In this document: positions 6,404 to 14,193 of the stretch, in pieces
How the letters are laid out: every line of letters begins with the position of its first letter
Numbering within the stretch: position 1 is the stretch's first letter
NCBI GenBank assembly: GCA_013140405.1
Contig: JABFSV010000118.1
Coordinates: 1-14,318 of the forward strand
Origin: Methyloglobulus sp.
GTDB lineage: Bacteria > Pseudomonadota > Gammaproteobacteria > Methylococcales > Methylomonadaceae
DNA: 14,318 nt
Direction of reading: 5' to 3'
Notes under the pieces: model-generated
Told to the model about the DNA's origin: nothing
The model's database searches: none
What the model saw: the letters and a program-made list of their open reading frames with translations, nothing else
Position numbers and translations under genes: made by a program

Positions 6404-7357
6404 ATGTTAAAAAAAATATGCATGACCAGCTGCCTCATGGCGGCGTTATTGCCTGCCTGGGCGCAAGCCGAGACAGGAAACACACACCTGATCACATTGA
6501 AGGCAGTCAAACTGGATTCCGGGCAGTTGGCTTATCAGATGGTCAGCCACAAAATACAGGATGATTCCGGTTCTGAAGAGGATATCACTGGACGCTATGC
6601 CAAAGAACCCTCCATCCCTGGCCCCACCATTGTCATGACCGAAGGCGATAAGGCTGAGGTCACTTTGGAACAAGGCATAAAAGATTCTGATAAACCCGTC
6701 AGCATCCATGTGCATGGCGTGCATTATAAAATTGATAGTGACGGCACCATGAAAATGCTTAATCAGGTTACCGATGAAGCAGCTTTCCCGGGCAAACCGT
6801 ACACTTACAAATGGACTGCTGCGCTCGGCACGGCAGGTACCTGGCCTTATCATGACCATACATTCGGCAATCCGAAGTTAGGTTCAGAGGATAAAGGCCT
6901 TTACGGCACCCTGATTGTTAACCCGAAAAGCGGCCAAATACCCGGCTTAATTGATGGCGAAATCAAGCAGGTCAATCTGAAAGATATTAAACGGGAGTTC
7001 ATCCTGTGGATGCACGAAACCACATTTTGGGGCATGGAGGTCAACAATATCGTTAACCGCCAGGTGCCGCTTTGGACTAACCCGTCTTTGGGCGCGCGCG
7101 AAGGCGAGTTGGTGCGCTTTCATGTGATCGGTCTGGGGACGGCTTTTCATACCTTTCATTTACATGGGCATCGCTGGATCCAGCCTGGCACCACGCATAT
7201 TCTCGACACCTTCAATGTCGGGCCGATTCAGCGTGAATCCTTCGTCATCAAGGCAGGTGAAGGTGTCGGACCCGGTCATTGGCATTATCACTGCCACGTC
7301 TTACAGCACATGCAAAGCGGCATGATGGGGGCGTTCATGGTCATCGGATCAAAATAA
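6404..7357 (+). CDS. Exported two-domain multicopper oxidase (small laccase type)
   Basis: A 317-aa protein. The second of two ATGs (6404) is preferred because GAGAGGA (6391-6397) lies six bases upstream of it but touches the first (6398). A signal peptide (LKKICMTSCLMAALLPAWAQA) sends it to the periplasm. Domain 1 has HVHG (H102, H104) and YHDH (H150, H152). Domain 2 has HTFHLH (H249, H252, H254) and HCHVLQHMQSGM (H296, C297, H298, H302, M307). These supply the trinuclear cluster and one type 1 copper, the latter only in domain 2, as in two-domain oxidases that work as homotrimers. The family takes electrons one at a time from phenols, metals or small proteins and reduces oxygen to water. 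Copper nitrite reductase is less likely, given the full oxidase motif set. The next gene starts 42 bp downstream and encodes a cupredoxin fusion, a likely electron donor or partner. Confidence 0.92.
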   Translation: MLKKICMTSCLMAALLPAWAQAETGNTHLITLKAVKLDSGQLAYQMVSHKIQDDSGSEEDITGRYAKEPSIPGPTIVMTEGDKAEVTLEQGIKDSDKPVSIHVHGVHYKIDSDGTMKMLNQVTDEAAFPGKPYTYKWTAALGTAGTWPYHDHTFGNPKLGSEDKGLYGTLIVNPKSGQIPGLIDGEIKQVNLKDIKREFILWMHETTFWGMEVNNIVNRQVPLWTNPSLGAREGELVRFHVIGLGTAFHTFHLHGHRWIQPGTTHILDTFNVGPIQRESFVIKAGEGVGPGHWHYHCHVLQHMQSGMMGAFMVIGSK

Positions 7358-7399
7358 CCAATTGAAAAAATTATAAAATAAATCGTGGAAGGTAAAGCT

Positions 7400-9232
7400 A
7401 TGAAAACATTTAAGACCCCCCCTATTGCCGGTGCCATTATGATGGCACTAGCCAGTACCGCAGTTAGCGCAAATCCCGATGCTGCCAATGTCGATGACGC
7501 TATTCTCAGTGTGCCTGGGCTGATGCCTTCGGCGACGCTGGAAATGACGGATAATCCGGGACTGTGGTTTAAAGACCCGACCGATGGAGATGCCCTGGTG
7601 GTGATTAAACCCGGGCAGGCGGTACACATAAAAATGTCCGAGGAAACCCGCAGCCAACATACCATCACCAGTCTACTCTGGCCTGTCGGTGCCAAGGATT
7701 TTCCGGTCGACCAGGAGAAACCGTCTGATGCCAGTATCACCAAAGGCCTCGATAAGCCGGGATTGTATGTGTTTACCTGCAAAGTGCATCCTTACATGTT
7801 CGGTGCTGTCGTGGTTGACGATCCGGATACTAAAGGCCTTGATATAGGCTCTGAACTGGAATTGGTTACAGGTGTGAAAGTGCCAGCCGACAGCGACATT
7901 GCCAAAAAGCTGTTACGCACGTTCTTTGTGGTAACCACACCCAGTCTGTGGCGTGATTACCGGGAAGCTGAATGGAAAGTCAATCTCCCCGACATTCCTT
8001 TGAATATTAAAGGCCAAACGATCAGCCTTAGCGCCCTGAGCATGACCATGCCCAACAAACTACAGACACCTAAAACCCCGGGGGTTGGCGAAGTTTGGGT
8101 CAATACCCAGTTTGAAATGATCGAAGGCAAGAAAAAACCCGGTACCGCGACCCGCATCGATGCCGCTAATTGGAAGGTGGTTAATAAAGTCAAAGGTGTC
8201 AAGGAAGAGATGAACCATCCGCACAATATGTGGCCGGACAACACCTATCAACATATTTATCAAACCCAATGGTTCGATAAACGGCTATTGACGTTCGAAC
8301 GCGCTAGCGGCAAGGTGACCAGCAATTCTGAAGTCGGCGAGTCGCCTTCGCATGTGCTTACCCGGCCAGCGGACGACCTTTTATATGTGGCCATTAACGG
8401 CGGCGAACAGGTCGTTAAAATGACTGGCGGTGCAGCGCCTTCAGCCGTAAAAAGCATCAATGTCGGGCCGAATAGTTCTCCGCACGGGCATTTTATTACC
8501 GATGATGGTAAATATATGGTAACGCCCAATGCCTTATCCAGCAGCGTCTCCGTCGTCGATCTGGACAGCGAAACCAACACCATCATTCCGACCGGAGGGG
8601 TGATTCCGATAGCGGTTTGGGGTACGCCCGACGGACAACGCGCTTATGCCGCCAATCTGTTGGGTACGCCGCCACAGTTGCTCAGCAGCTTGACGGTCAT
8701 CGATATCCCTGGCAAGAAAAAATTAAGCGATATTAATTTGGCGGCGGATTATGATCCGGTGTCGGGCAAGATTACTGGGGAAGCATACGGGCTACTGCCC
8801 ATCCAAACACCGGTCAGTCCTGACGGGAAGTATGTCGTCACCGCCAATACCTTGAGCGCCAGTATCACCATCGTCGATGTCGCGACCAATAAAGTTATCA
8901 AAAGCCTAACTTGTGAACCCGGTTGTCATGGCGTTCATTTCGGCATGAAAAAAGGCGGCGGCTACTATGCTTATGTCGGCAGCAAATTTGCCAACGACCT
9001 TGTCGTCGTCGATATGGATAAATTGGAAGTGGCAGGTCGTGTACTTTTGGCCGATGGAAAAGATACCAGCATCGTTGCCTATAACGGCATGGGTGGTCAG
9101 GGCATCTTGCCGCTGCCTTTAGTTGAGCATGGCTATCTCAAGGAAACCTTAAAACTTTCCGGCAAAAAACAACTCAGTTCAGATGTTGAAGGCTGGTTGA
9201 AGCTATTAACCAAAGAACAAAAAGGGATATAG
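7400..9232 (+). CDS. Exported cupredoxin fused to a YVTN-type beta-propeller
   Basis: A 610-aa protein, with the start at 7400 set by GGAAGG seven bases upstream and by a signal peptide (residues 1-24, cut after AVSA). Residues 30-140 form a cupredoxin-like domain with the ligands H87 (SQHTITSL) and C127, H130, M133 (FTCKVHPYM), a type 1 copper site. From about 200 to 590 come repeats of the YVTN/YncE beta-propeller kind, such as SPSHVLTRPADDLLYVAI, SSSVSVVDLDSETNTI and SPDGKYVVTANTLSASITIV. One blade carries CEPGCHGVH (C505, C509, H510, H513), a C-x3-CH pattern that might bind an unusual c-type heme or a metal. Paired with the oxidase, it probably passes electrons from a substrate bound at the propeller, or senses or stores copper. 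The substrate is unknown. The reading frame is complete. Confidence 0.85.
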   Translation: MKTFKTPPIAGAIMMALASTAVSANPDAANVDDAILSVPGLMPSATLEMTDNPGLWFKDPTDGDALVVIKPGQAVHIKMSEETRSQHTITSLLWPVGAKDFPVDQEKPSDASITKGLDKPGLYVFTCKVHPYMFGAVVVDDPDTKGLDIGSELELVTGVKVPADSDIAKKLLRTFFVVTTPSLWRDYREAEWKVNLPDIPLNIKGQTISLSALSMTMPNKLQTPKTPGVGEVWVNTQFEMIEGKKKPGTATRIDAANWKVVNKVKGVKEEMNHPHNMWPDNTYQHIYQTQWFDKRLLTFERASGKVTSNSEVGESPSHVLTRPADDLLYVAINGGEQVVKMTGGAAPSAVKSINVGPNSSPHGHFITDDGKYMVTPNALSSSVSVVDLDSETNTIIPTGGVIPIAVWGTPDGQRAYAANLLGTPPQLLSSLTVIDIPGKKKLSDINLAADYDPVSGKITGEAYGLLPIQTPVSPDGKYVVTANTLSASITIVDVATNKVIKSLTCEPGCHGVHFGMKKGGGYYAYVGSKFANDLVVVDMDKLEVAGRVLLADGKDTSIVAYNGMGGQGILPLPLVEHGYLKETLKLSGKKQLSSDVEGWLKLLTKEQKGI

Positions 9233-9261
9233 AGATATCCAGCATTTCTTGGCTTTATTCA

Positions 9262-9302
9262 GGTTGGGCTTCATCTTTTGGAGCCCAACCGTTCTCTTTT
9301 TT
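9262..9302 (+). terminator. Intrinsic terminator after the oxidase pair
   Basis: GGTTGGGCT (9262-9270) pairs perfectly with AGCCCAACC (9282-9290), and a T-rich run (9292-9302) follows. This ends the two-gene oxidase transcript 30 bp after its last stop. It implies that the following membrane protein and rubredoxin genes have their own start, or receive only read-through. Confidence 0.9.
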
Positions 9303-9342
9303 GGAATTCAACTTTGTATTAGATATTTAATAGGTTATACAG
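9301..9342 (+). promoter_or_regulatory. Possible promoter for the membrane protein-rubredoxin unit
   Basis: TTGGAA (9301-9306) and TATTTA (9324-9329) are 17 bases apart and resemble a weak sigma-70 promoter. The -10 lies within TATTTAATAGGTTATA (9324-9339), which has one mismatch to the arm of the palindrome at 4368-4383. AATAGGTTAT recurs at 10975. The resulting leader would be very short (under 10 bases). Confidence 0.35.
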
Positions 9343-9843
9343 ATGACACATTATATGGAACTCCTCATGACGAATCAGCCATGGAATCTCATTATCTACA
9401 TGGCAATCCCTGTGATACTTGCCGAGACAATCGCCATTTCGGAGCTTTATCTTCTTTTTACCGGTAAAGATACGGGCGCAGTAAAAACGCTCAGCCGGTT
9501 TGCGGGAATTATCGTTGGCTGGTATTTCCTTGGAATCTTCATAAATTTACTGTTTACTGCGGTTATTCCACTGACAACCGCCAACGATTGGCGTGGCATC
9601 GTGGATGTGATTGCCGTTGGATTTTATCTCCTAGGGCTTGTTCCTCTTTTTGGAATAGCACTACTTGATATGAATCTGCTCTCTCGTACCGCATCGCAAA
9701 GGGAACGCAATAAGCTTCATGCTATTTCCGTAGGGGTTTTCCTGGTCGTTGCCCATATCGCGATGATATTCGGTATGGCCGACCCTAACCTATTCTCTAG
9801 TCAAGGGGTGATGGAAAATATGCCGGGCATGAGCCATCCCTAA
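9343..9843 (+). CDS. Four-helix membrane protein with a Met/His tail (DUF6803-like)
   Basis: A 166-aa integral membrane protein. Hydrophobic segments are near residues 13-35, 46-72, 84-106 and 124-146. The first contains an acidic residue pair within IPVILAETIAISELYLLF. The C-terminus reads MENMPGMSHP, a Met and His cluster of the kind that binds copper in transport and resistance proteins. The N-terminus MTHYMELLMTNQPW fits a family I recall as DUF6803 or 'permease', but I am not certain of the name. Starts at 9355 and 9367 are also possible. It follows the terminator of the oxidase unit and is followed after 64 bp by rubredoxin. A role in copper handling or quinone-linked electron transfer would fit the neighbours but is inference. 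Confidence 0.7.
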   Translation: MTHYMELLMTNQPWNLIIYMAIPVILAETIAISELYLLFTGKDTGAVKTLSRFAGIIVGWYFLGIFINLLFTAVIPLTTANDWRGIVDVIAVGFYLLGLVPLFGIALLDMNLLSRTASQRERNKLHAISVGVFLVVAHIAMIFGMADPNLFSSQGVMENMPGMSHP

Positions 9844-9907
9844 TTTTTTTCAACTACCTAAAGAAAAGATTTAGAACTAAACAACCAACCTATTTAAGAA
9901 GGATATT

Positions 9908-10078
9908 ATGTCTGATTTTAAAAAATATCAATGTAAAGAATGCGAACACATCTATGATGAGGAAAAAGGTGACCCCGATAGCGGCCTTGCGCCAGGAACA
10001 CGTTGGAACGACATACCGGACACCTGGTCTTGCCCGATCTGCGGGGCACCTAAAGACTTTTTTAAACAGATGGAGTAA
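9908..10078 (+). CDS. Rubredoxin
   Basis: A 56-aa one-iron electron carrier of the cytoplasm. The two knuckles are YQCKEC (C9, C12) and SCPICGAPK (C42, C45), with the usual GDPDSGLAPGTRW between them, so the Fe(Cys)4 site is complete. AAGGA lies four bases before the ATG. Rubredoxins give electrons to alkane hydroxylases, NO or oxygen reductases, or superoxide reductases, but none of these is nearby. Having a rubredoxin in the cargo suggests handling of oxidative or nitrosative stress together with the copper genes, or a link to the cysteine-containing regulator. A periplasmic partner cannot be its direct target, because it has no export signal. Confidence 0.96.
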   Translation: MSDFKKYQCKECEHIYDEEKGDPDSGLAPGTRWNDIPDTWSCPICGAPKDFFKQME

Positions 10079-10110
10079 GTCTTTACCTGTGGTGCATCAA
10101 TAGGGGTATT

Positions 10111-10221
10111 ATGGATTACACCAAGCGCTTGCTTGAAGAGCGTTTGGAATCCAGCTCAATATCAACTCGCAGATGGAGAAAGCCATGCCACATGTTGTTG
10201 CCCTCTATCGTTATTCTGTGA
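10111..10221 (+). CDS. Small ORF of unknown function after rubredoxin
   Basis: A 36-codon frame starting at an ATG with AGGGG four bases upstream, beginning MDYTKRLLEERLESSS. The first half could form a charged helix. The second half overlaps the start of the MOSC fragment in another frame and looks non-native, so this may be the stub of a gene that was joined to foreign sequence. I recognise no family. Confidence 0.3.
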   Translation: MDYTKRLLEERLESSSISTRRWRKPCHMLLPSIVIL

Positions 10222-10298
10222 AGGGCATTACCCCAGAAAGCAACGATGTTTTAACCGTGCTTGATGAGGAGCGGACTGCCGGAGATCGGGTGCAGTGA
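10185..10298 (+). pseudogene. Truncated MOSC-type protein, N-terminal 37 residues
   Basis: The ATG at 10185 has GGAG seven to eight bases upstream. The frame reads MPHVVALYRYSVKGITPES and continues to AGDRVQ, then stops at 10296-10298. The pattern LYRYxVKGxxPE ... GDR is that of the N-terminal barrel of MOSC-domain proteins (molybdenum cofactor sulfurase C-terminal family), which usually run well over 150 residues. The rest of the gene is missing: the resolvase gene ends 19 bp further on the other strand. The break therefore lies at the junction between cargo and mobility module, which suggests that the cargo was captured and cut there. It is presumably inactive. Confidence 0.6.
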
Positions 10299-10316
10299 CT
10301 ACACTCATTGCTTAAG

Positions 10317-10943
10317 TTACGTTCCCATCTTTTCGCCCTTTATCTGTCTCTTATTAATATAAGCATTTAGGGCAATGTGGCTTGAATAACCTAGCACCCT
10401 GGCAATTTTTCGTACTGACAGCCCTATCCCTAGGAGTTCCTTAATCTTTTCCTGGTGAGCATCAAACTTGCTCTTCTGGATCGTGCCCCTCGGCTTGCCC
10501 AAGGTTTGCCCCTGGGCTTTTTTGGCAGAGAGCGCTTCTTTCGTCCGTGAACTGACGAGGTCGCGTTCCAGTTCGCCAAATAACGAGAACAGGGTAATGA
10601 TAATCTTGGAGTTCATGTCGTGTTGGCGGATATCCAGGTTCTGCTTCAGGATAATCACGCGGATTGTTTTTTCCACCAAGGCATTGACCAGGGCGATGAC
10701 TTCGGCGGTGCTCCGCCCCAATCGGCTCAGTTCAGTGACGATGAGTGTGTCGGACGGGTCAAGCCGGTGGGTGAGTTCTTCAATTCGGCGTTGTTTGGGC
10801 GATTTACGGGATGAAATCGTCAGCTCGATAAAATCATCGATCTTTAAGTCCTGTTTCCGGGCGTATTCCAAAATCTCCAGCTTCTGGTTGTTGGTGTCTT
10901 GCTTGTCGGTCGATGCCCGTAAATAAGCCAGCGTTTTTCCCAT
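10317..10943 (-). CDS. tnpR: Serine resolvase of the transposon
   Basis: A 208-aa site-specific recombinase. The catalytic region begins AYLRASTDKQ with the nucleophile S11 and R9, followed by TELSRLGRS and the long E-helix around LFGELERDLVSSRTKEAL. A C-terminal helix-turn-helix lies at about 160-195 (SVRKIARVLGYSSHIALNAY). It acts on the res site to resolve the cointegrate formed by replicative transposition and usually also represses its own and the transposase promoter. Its gene diverges from tnpA with 131 bp between start codons, the classic Tn3 arrangement. No strong Shine-Dalgarno precedes the ATG. It differs from the recombinase fragment at the left edge. The symbol is given by role. 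Confidence 0.9.
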   Translation of the reverse strand: MGKTLAYLRASTDKQDTNNQKLEILEYARKQDLKIDDFIELTISSRKSPKQRRIEELTHRLDPSDTLIVTELSRLGRSTAEVIALVNALVEKTIRVIILKQNLDIRQHDMNSKIIITLFSLFGELERDLVSSRTKEALSAKKAQGQTLGKPRGTIQKSKFDAHQEKIKELLGIGLSVRKIARVLGYSSHIALNAYINKRQIKGEKMGT

Positions 10944-11074
10944 GGTTTCGGTGGGCGGTAAGCGATAAGGTGATAATAGGTTATTTATTATACATTATGA
11001 ATGTGTAATAGCATGTTTTTAGCTTAGTCATTGTACATTACCCTTAACGAACGTTATCACCCCTACAAAACAAT
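10944..11074. other. res: Probable res recombination site and divergent tnpR/tnpA promoters
   Basis: The 131 bases between the divergent resolvase and transposase genes are AT-rich with several dyads: GGTGATAA (10969-10976) facing TTATCACC (11054-11061) across about 77 bp; a dyad TACATT...AATGTGTA (10991-11007); TGTACA (11032-11037); and TAACG-AA-CGTTA (11045-11056). Res sites in this family hold three imperfect dyads bound by resolvase dimers, and three clusters can be drawn here. The crossover point cannot be fixed by eye. Confidence 0.6.
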
Positions 11075-14000
11075 ATGTCCCGACTGACAATTTTAACCCA
11101 GGATGAGATCAACACCCTTTACGCGATCCCTGCGCTGGATAATGAAGAGCGGTCATTCCTGTTTGCCCTCGATCCCGATGACAACGCTTATCTCGATACA
11201 CTGGGGAACAACACCGCGAACAAGGTCAATTACATCCTGCAACTGGGTTATTGCCGTGCCGTCAATTACTTTTTCCAGTTCAGCGTCCAGAAAGTAAAGG
11301 CTGACGTTGAATTTATCCTGCAACAGTATTTCCCCGGCGAGCCGTTCCCTAAAAAGCAGGTACTGAGGAAATATCACTACCGTAACCGCGCCGAAGTGAT
11401 GGCCAAGTTTCAGTTGAAAAATGCAGATATTGCTTTCCAGGATCAATTAACCAATGAAGCCAAGGCACTTGCCAAGCGCCATACCCTGCCCCGGTTTGTC
11501 TTGGACGGGTTGCTGTCTTACTGCCTACAGAAAAATGTGGTCAGGCCAGCTTACTCAAGCCTTCAGGATAGGGTATCAAGCGCACTTATTGATGAGCGCA
11601 ACCGCTTGGCCGCCACATTTTATATGGAAACCGATAAAGACTTGCACGCGCTATTGGATAAGCTGCTCGAAGATGACAACCTGTTTTATAACCTAACCCT
11701 TGTCAAAAAAGACCAGAAAAACTTCAGCATCACAGAAATAAAAACCACTATCGCCAAACAACATTTGATCGTTGGGATTTATGCAAAGTCCCTGGCATTG
11801 ATGCCCAAACTGGGCATATCGGAACAGAATATTATCTACTATGCGAACCTGGCCGAGTTTTACACCATCCAGAAACTGAAAAGGATGGCCAACAAAAATA
11901 TCGTCCGGCTTTACCTGCTCTGTTATGTCCACCGCCGCCTGTTCAAGATCAACGACCACCTGGTCACCAGCTTTATCCATAAGTTGGCCCACTATGGGGA
12001 TAAGGCCGATGATTACCAGCGGGACAAGATAGACATTTCCGAAGCGGTGGACAAGCAACTCAGGAAACAAGCCTGGCAGGTGATGGCCATTAACATTGAT
12101 GAGCGTATCCCCGACAGCCAAATCCGGCAGAAGGCGTTTGAGGTAGTCCCCCAAGACCGTTACCCGCAGTTCCTGGACGATTTTAAAAAGCCCAACCTTG
12201 ACCGTGATTTCTTTCGTTGGCAATACTACGGCCAGTTCGCGTTGACCATCAAGAAGAATATCCGTCCCTTGTTCAAGACGCTTGAGTTCTCGTGCGCAAA
12301 TGCGGAGATGGCCAAAGCGGTCGATTTTTTAAGGCAGCATCTTAGCGGGAACCAACCGTTCCGGGACTATGGCTATCAAGACGTGCCGCTGCGGTTCTTT
12401 CCAAAAAGGTTGAGAAAATTCCTGACCTATAAAGTGCAAGCCGAGGGAAATCACGCGGTCAAAAAAGTGGATGGCGACCGCTATGAATATATGGTGTACA
12501 TCCAACTTAAAAACGGCCTGGAGCAAGGCGGGGTGTTCATTAAGGACAGCCACGGCTACCGTGCCCTGGAAGACGAGCTGATCGATATTGAACATTGGGA
12601 AAAGCATAAGCGGGCTATTTTAAATGGACTCAACATGCCTTTGCTATCAATGGGGATAGAGGAGTTATTGGATGGTTTACAGGCCAATTTGAAGGAGAAA
12701 TATGAACGGGTGAACAGCCACATTGAGAACGGCGAAAACACCAGCCTGAAAATCACGTACAACAAAAAAGGCGAGCTGCTTAAGTGGACATTGCCTTACG
12801 CCCGCCTGGACGATGGGGTGAACAATCCCTTCTTCGACAAGCTTCGGGTCACCAGTGTCGGTGACATCCTGAAGTTTAATGCTGAGGCCACCGGGTTTAT
12901 GGGTGCATTCACCCATCTCCAGCCCAAATACGCGAAATTGCCGCCCGACCCAGAAGTCATCAGTGCTTGTACGATTGCAGCGGCGACCGGGATCGAAACG
13001 AAAAAGATGAAGGAGATCAGCGATGTCAACAACCACGACCTCGACAGGGTAAACAAAAACTTCATCCGCCAGCAAACGCTGTACGCAGCCAGCGAAGCGA
13101 TCATCAACCATACCGCCAAACTGCCAATTTTTGCAGAATACAATTTAGCCGATTACGGTGTCCATGCCAGCGTGGACGGCCAAAAATTGGTCACCAAATA
13201 CCACACCATCAAATCGCGCTATGGTAAGAAATATTTTGGGATGCTTAAAGGCGTGGTCTTATTCTTGCTTAATGCCAACCATCTGCCCCTGTGCCTGAAA
13301 GTCATTGGTGCCAATCAGCATGAAAGCCACTTCTTGTTAGATATTGTGGAGAGTAACACGTCCGATGTTGAAATCACGGCGGTCTCCGGCGACATGCACA
13401 GTATCAATCGGGTCAACTTTGCCCTGATGTATTTGTTCGGTTACCGGTTTATGCCGCGCTTTACGCAGCTGCGGGATAAATCGGACAACAACCTGGTCTG
13501 TTTTGATGAAGTCAAACACTATGCCCACCGTGTTATTAAGCCCAGCAAGCAGGTCAATAAAGCACTCATCATAAAGGAGTGGGACAATGTGCTGCGGATA
13601 TTGGCCTCATTGGCGCTCAAAAAGACCACACAAAGCCAGATTGTCCGTAAACTGTCCTCTTATAAGAAGATCAATGCCACCTTGAAAGCCCTGATTGCAT
13701 TCGATGAAATTATCATGACCGATTATATCCTCGATTACATTGACATCAAGGAAGTGCGTGAAGTGGTGCAAGCCTCGCTGAATCGGGGCGAGTCTTACCA
13801 TCAGTTAAGCTCGACCATTGCCAAGGTCAGCGGTGGGAGGATGCTGAGCGGCAAGAATGAAATCGAACTCGACATCAATGCCGAAGCCATCCGGCTGATC
13901 GCTAATGCGGTGATATTTTATAATGCGACTTTGTTATCGACCTTATATCAGCATTATCTGGAAGATGACCCAGAAATGGCGAGGACAATAGCCCGGTTTT

Positions 14001-14140
14001 CCCCTGTCGCATGGCAGCATATCAGCTTCATTGGTAAGTATGAATTTTACAACCGAGGGGATGTCATTAATATACAAGAGGTTATCGAAAAAATCCTTGC
14101 CGATTTCAAAATCGATATTTCGGCTGTAAGCCACGGATAG
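11075..14140 (+). CDS. tnpA: Tn3-family transposase
   Basis: A 1021-aa protein, normal length for the family. The N-terminal part (about 1-165, start MSRLTILTQDEINTLY) is the DUF4158 DNA-binding region, and the C-terminal half (about 590-990) is the Tn3 DDE domain. The catalytic residues are D701 (ASVDGQK), D773 (SGDMHS) and E906 (NRGESYHQL), with the spacing expected for the family. It binds the terminal inverted repeats and carries out replicative strand transfer with a 5-bp staggered cut, which matches the duplication seen. No clear Shine-Dalgarno precedes the ATG, so expression is probably low. The 3' end overlaps the extended right inverted repeat, which limits how that end can change. 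Confidence 0.97.
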   Translation: MSRLTILTQDEINTLYAIPALDNEERSFLFALDPDDNAYLDTLGNNTANKVNYILQLGYCRAVNYFFQFSVQKVKADVEFILQQYFPGEPFPKKQVLRKYHYRNRAEVMAKFQLKNADIAFQDQLTNEAKALAKRHTLPRFVLDGLLSYCLQKNVVRPAYSSLQDRVSSALIDERNRLAATFYMETDKDLHALLDKLLEDDNLFYNLTLVKKDQKNFSITEIKTTIAKQHLIVGIYAKSLALMPKLGISEQNIIYYANLAEFYTIQKLKRMANKNIVRLYLLCYVHRRLFKINDHLVTSFIHKLAHYGDKADDYQRDKIDISEAVDKQLRKQAWQVMAINIDERIPDSQIRQKAFEVVPQDRYPQFLDDFKKPNLDRDFFRWQYYGQFALTIKKNIRPLFKTLEFSCANAEMAKAVDFLRQHLSGNQPFRDYGYQDVPLRFFPKRLRKFLTYKVQAEGNHAVKKVDGDRYEYMVYIQLKNGLEQGGVFIKDSHGYRALEDELIDIEHWEKHKRAILNGLNMPLLSMGIEELLDGLQANLKEKYERVNSHIENGENTSLKITYNKKGELLKWTLPYARLDDGVNNPFFDKLRVTSVGDILKFNAEATGFMGAFTHLQPKYAKLPPDPEVISACTIAAATGIETKKMKEISDVNNHDLDRVNKNFIRQQTLYAASEAIINHTAKLPIFAEYNLADYGVHASVDGQKLVTKYHTIKSRYGKKYFGMLKGVVLFLLNANHLPLCLKVIGANQHESHFLLDIVESNTSDVEITAVSGDMHSINRVNFALMYLFGYRFMPRFTQLRDKSDNNLVCFDEVKHYAHRVIKPSKQVNKALIIKEWDNVLRILASLALKKTTQSQIVRKLSSYKKINATLKALIAFDEIIMTDYILDYIDIKEVREVVQASLNRGESYHQLSSTIAKVSGGRMLSGKNEIELDINAEAIRLIANAVIFYNATLLSTLYQHYLEDDPEMARTIARFSPVAWQHISFIGKYEFYNRGDVINIQEVIEKILADFKIDISAVSHG

Positions 14141-14193
14141 CAAGGCCTACAGGGGTAGCTGGGTACAAACCGTGCTTTTGGTCAAAAGACCCC
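14065..14193 (-). repeat. Right terminal inverted repeat, extended to 129 bp
   Basis: Mate of 4238-4366. The outer 46 bp are identical to the left end. The inner 76 bases code for the last residues of the transposase and its stop (14138-14140). The true transposase-binding repeat is probably the outer 38-46 bp. Confidence 0.95.

Larger units (their letters stand above)
4238..14193. mobile_element. Complete Tn3-family transposon, 9956 bp, with copper-redox cargo
   Basis: Both boundaries are seen directly: inverted ends beginning GGGGTC, a 5-bp direct duplication outside them, and an interrupted host gene that rejoins in frame. The mobility module is a 1021-aa Tn3-type transposase (11075-14140) reading toward the right end, and a divergent serine resolvase (10317-10943) with a presumed res site between them. 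All cargo lies to the left of the resolvase. The long matching ends, perfect duplication and intact DDE triad suggest a recent insertion that may still be mobile. Transposition of this family is replicative, through a cointegrate that the resolvase resolves. I do not recognise it as a named transposon. Confidence 0.95.

Noticed and set aside
6404..7357. Copper nitrite reductase instead of multicopper oxidase
   Set aside because: All four oxidase motifs, including HCHxxxHxxxxM and HxxHxH for a trinuclear cluster, are present, which nitrite reductases lack as a full set.
11693..12223. 176-aa open frame on the minus strand opposite tnpA
   Set aside because: Antisense shadow of the transposase gene; its composition follows the codon pattern of the other strand.
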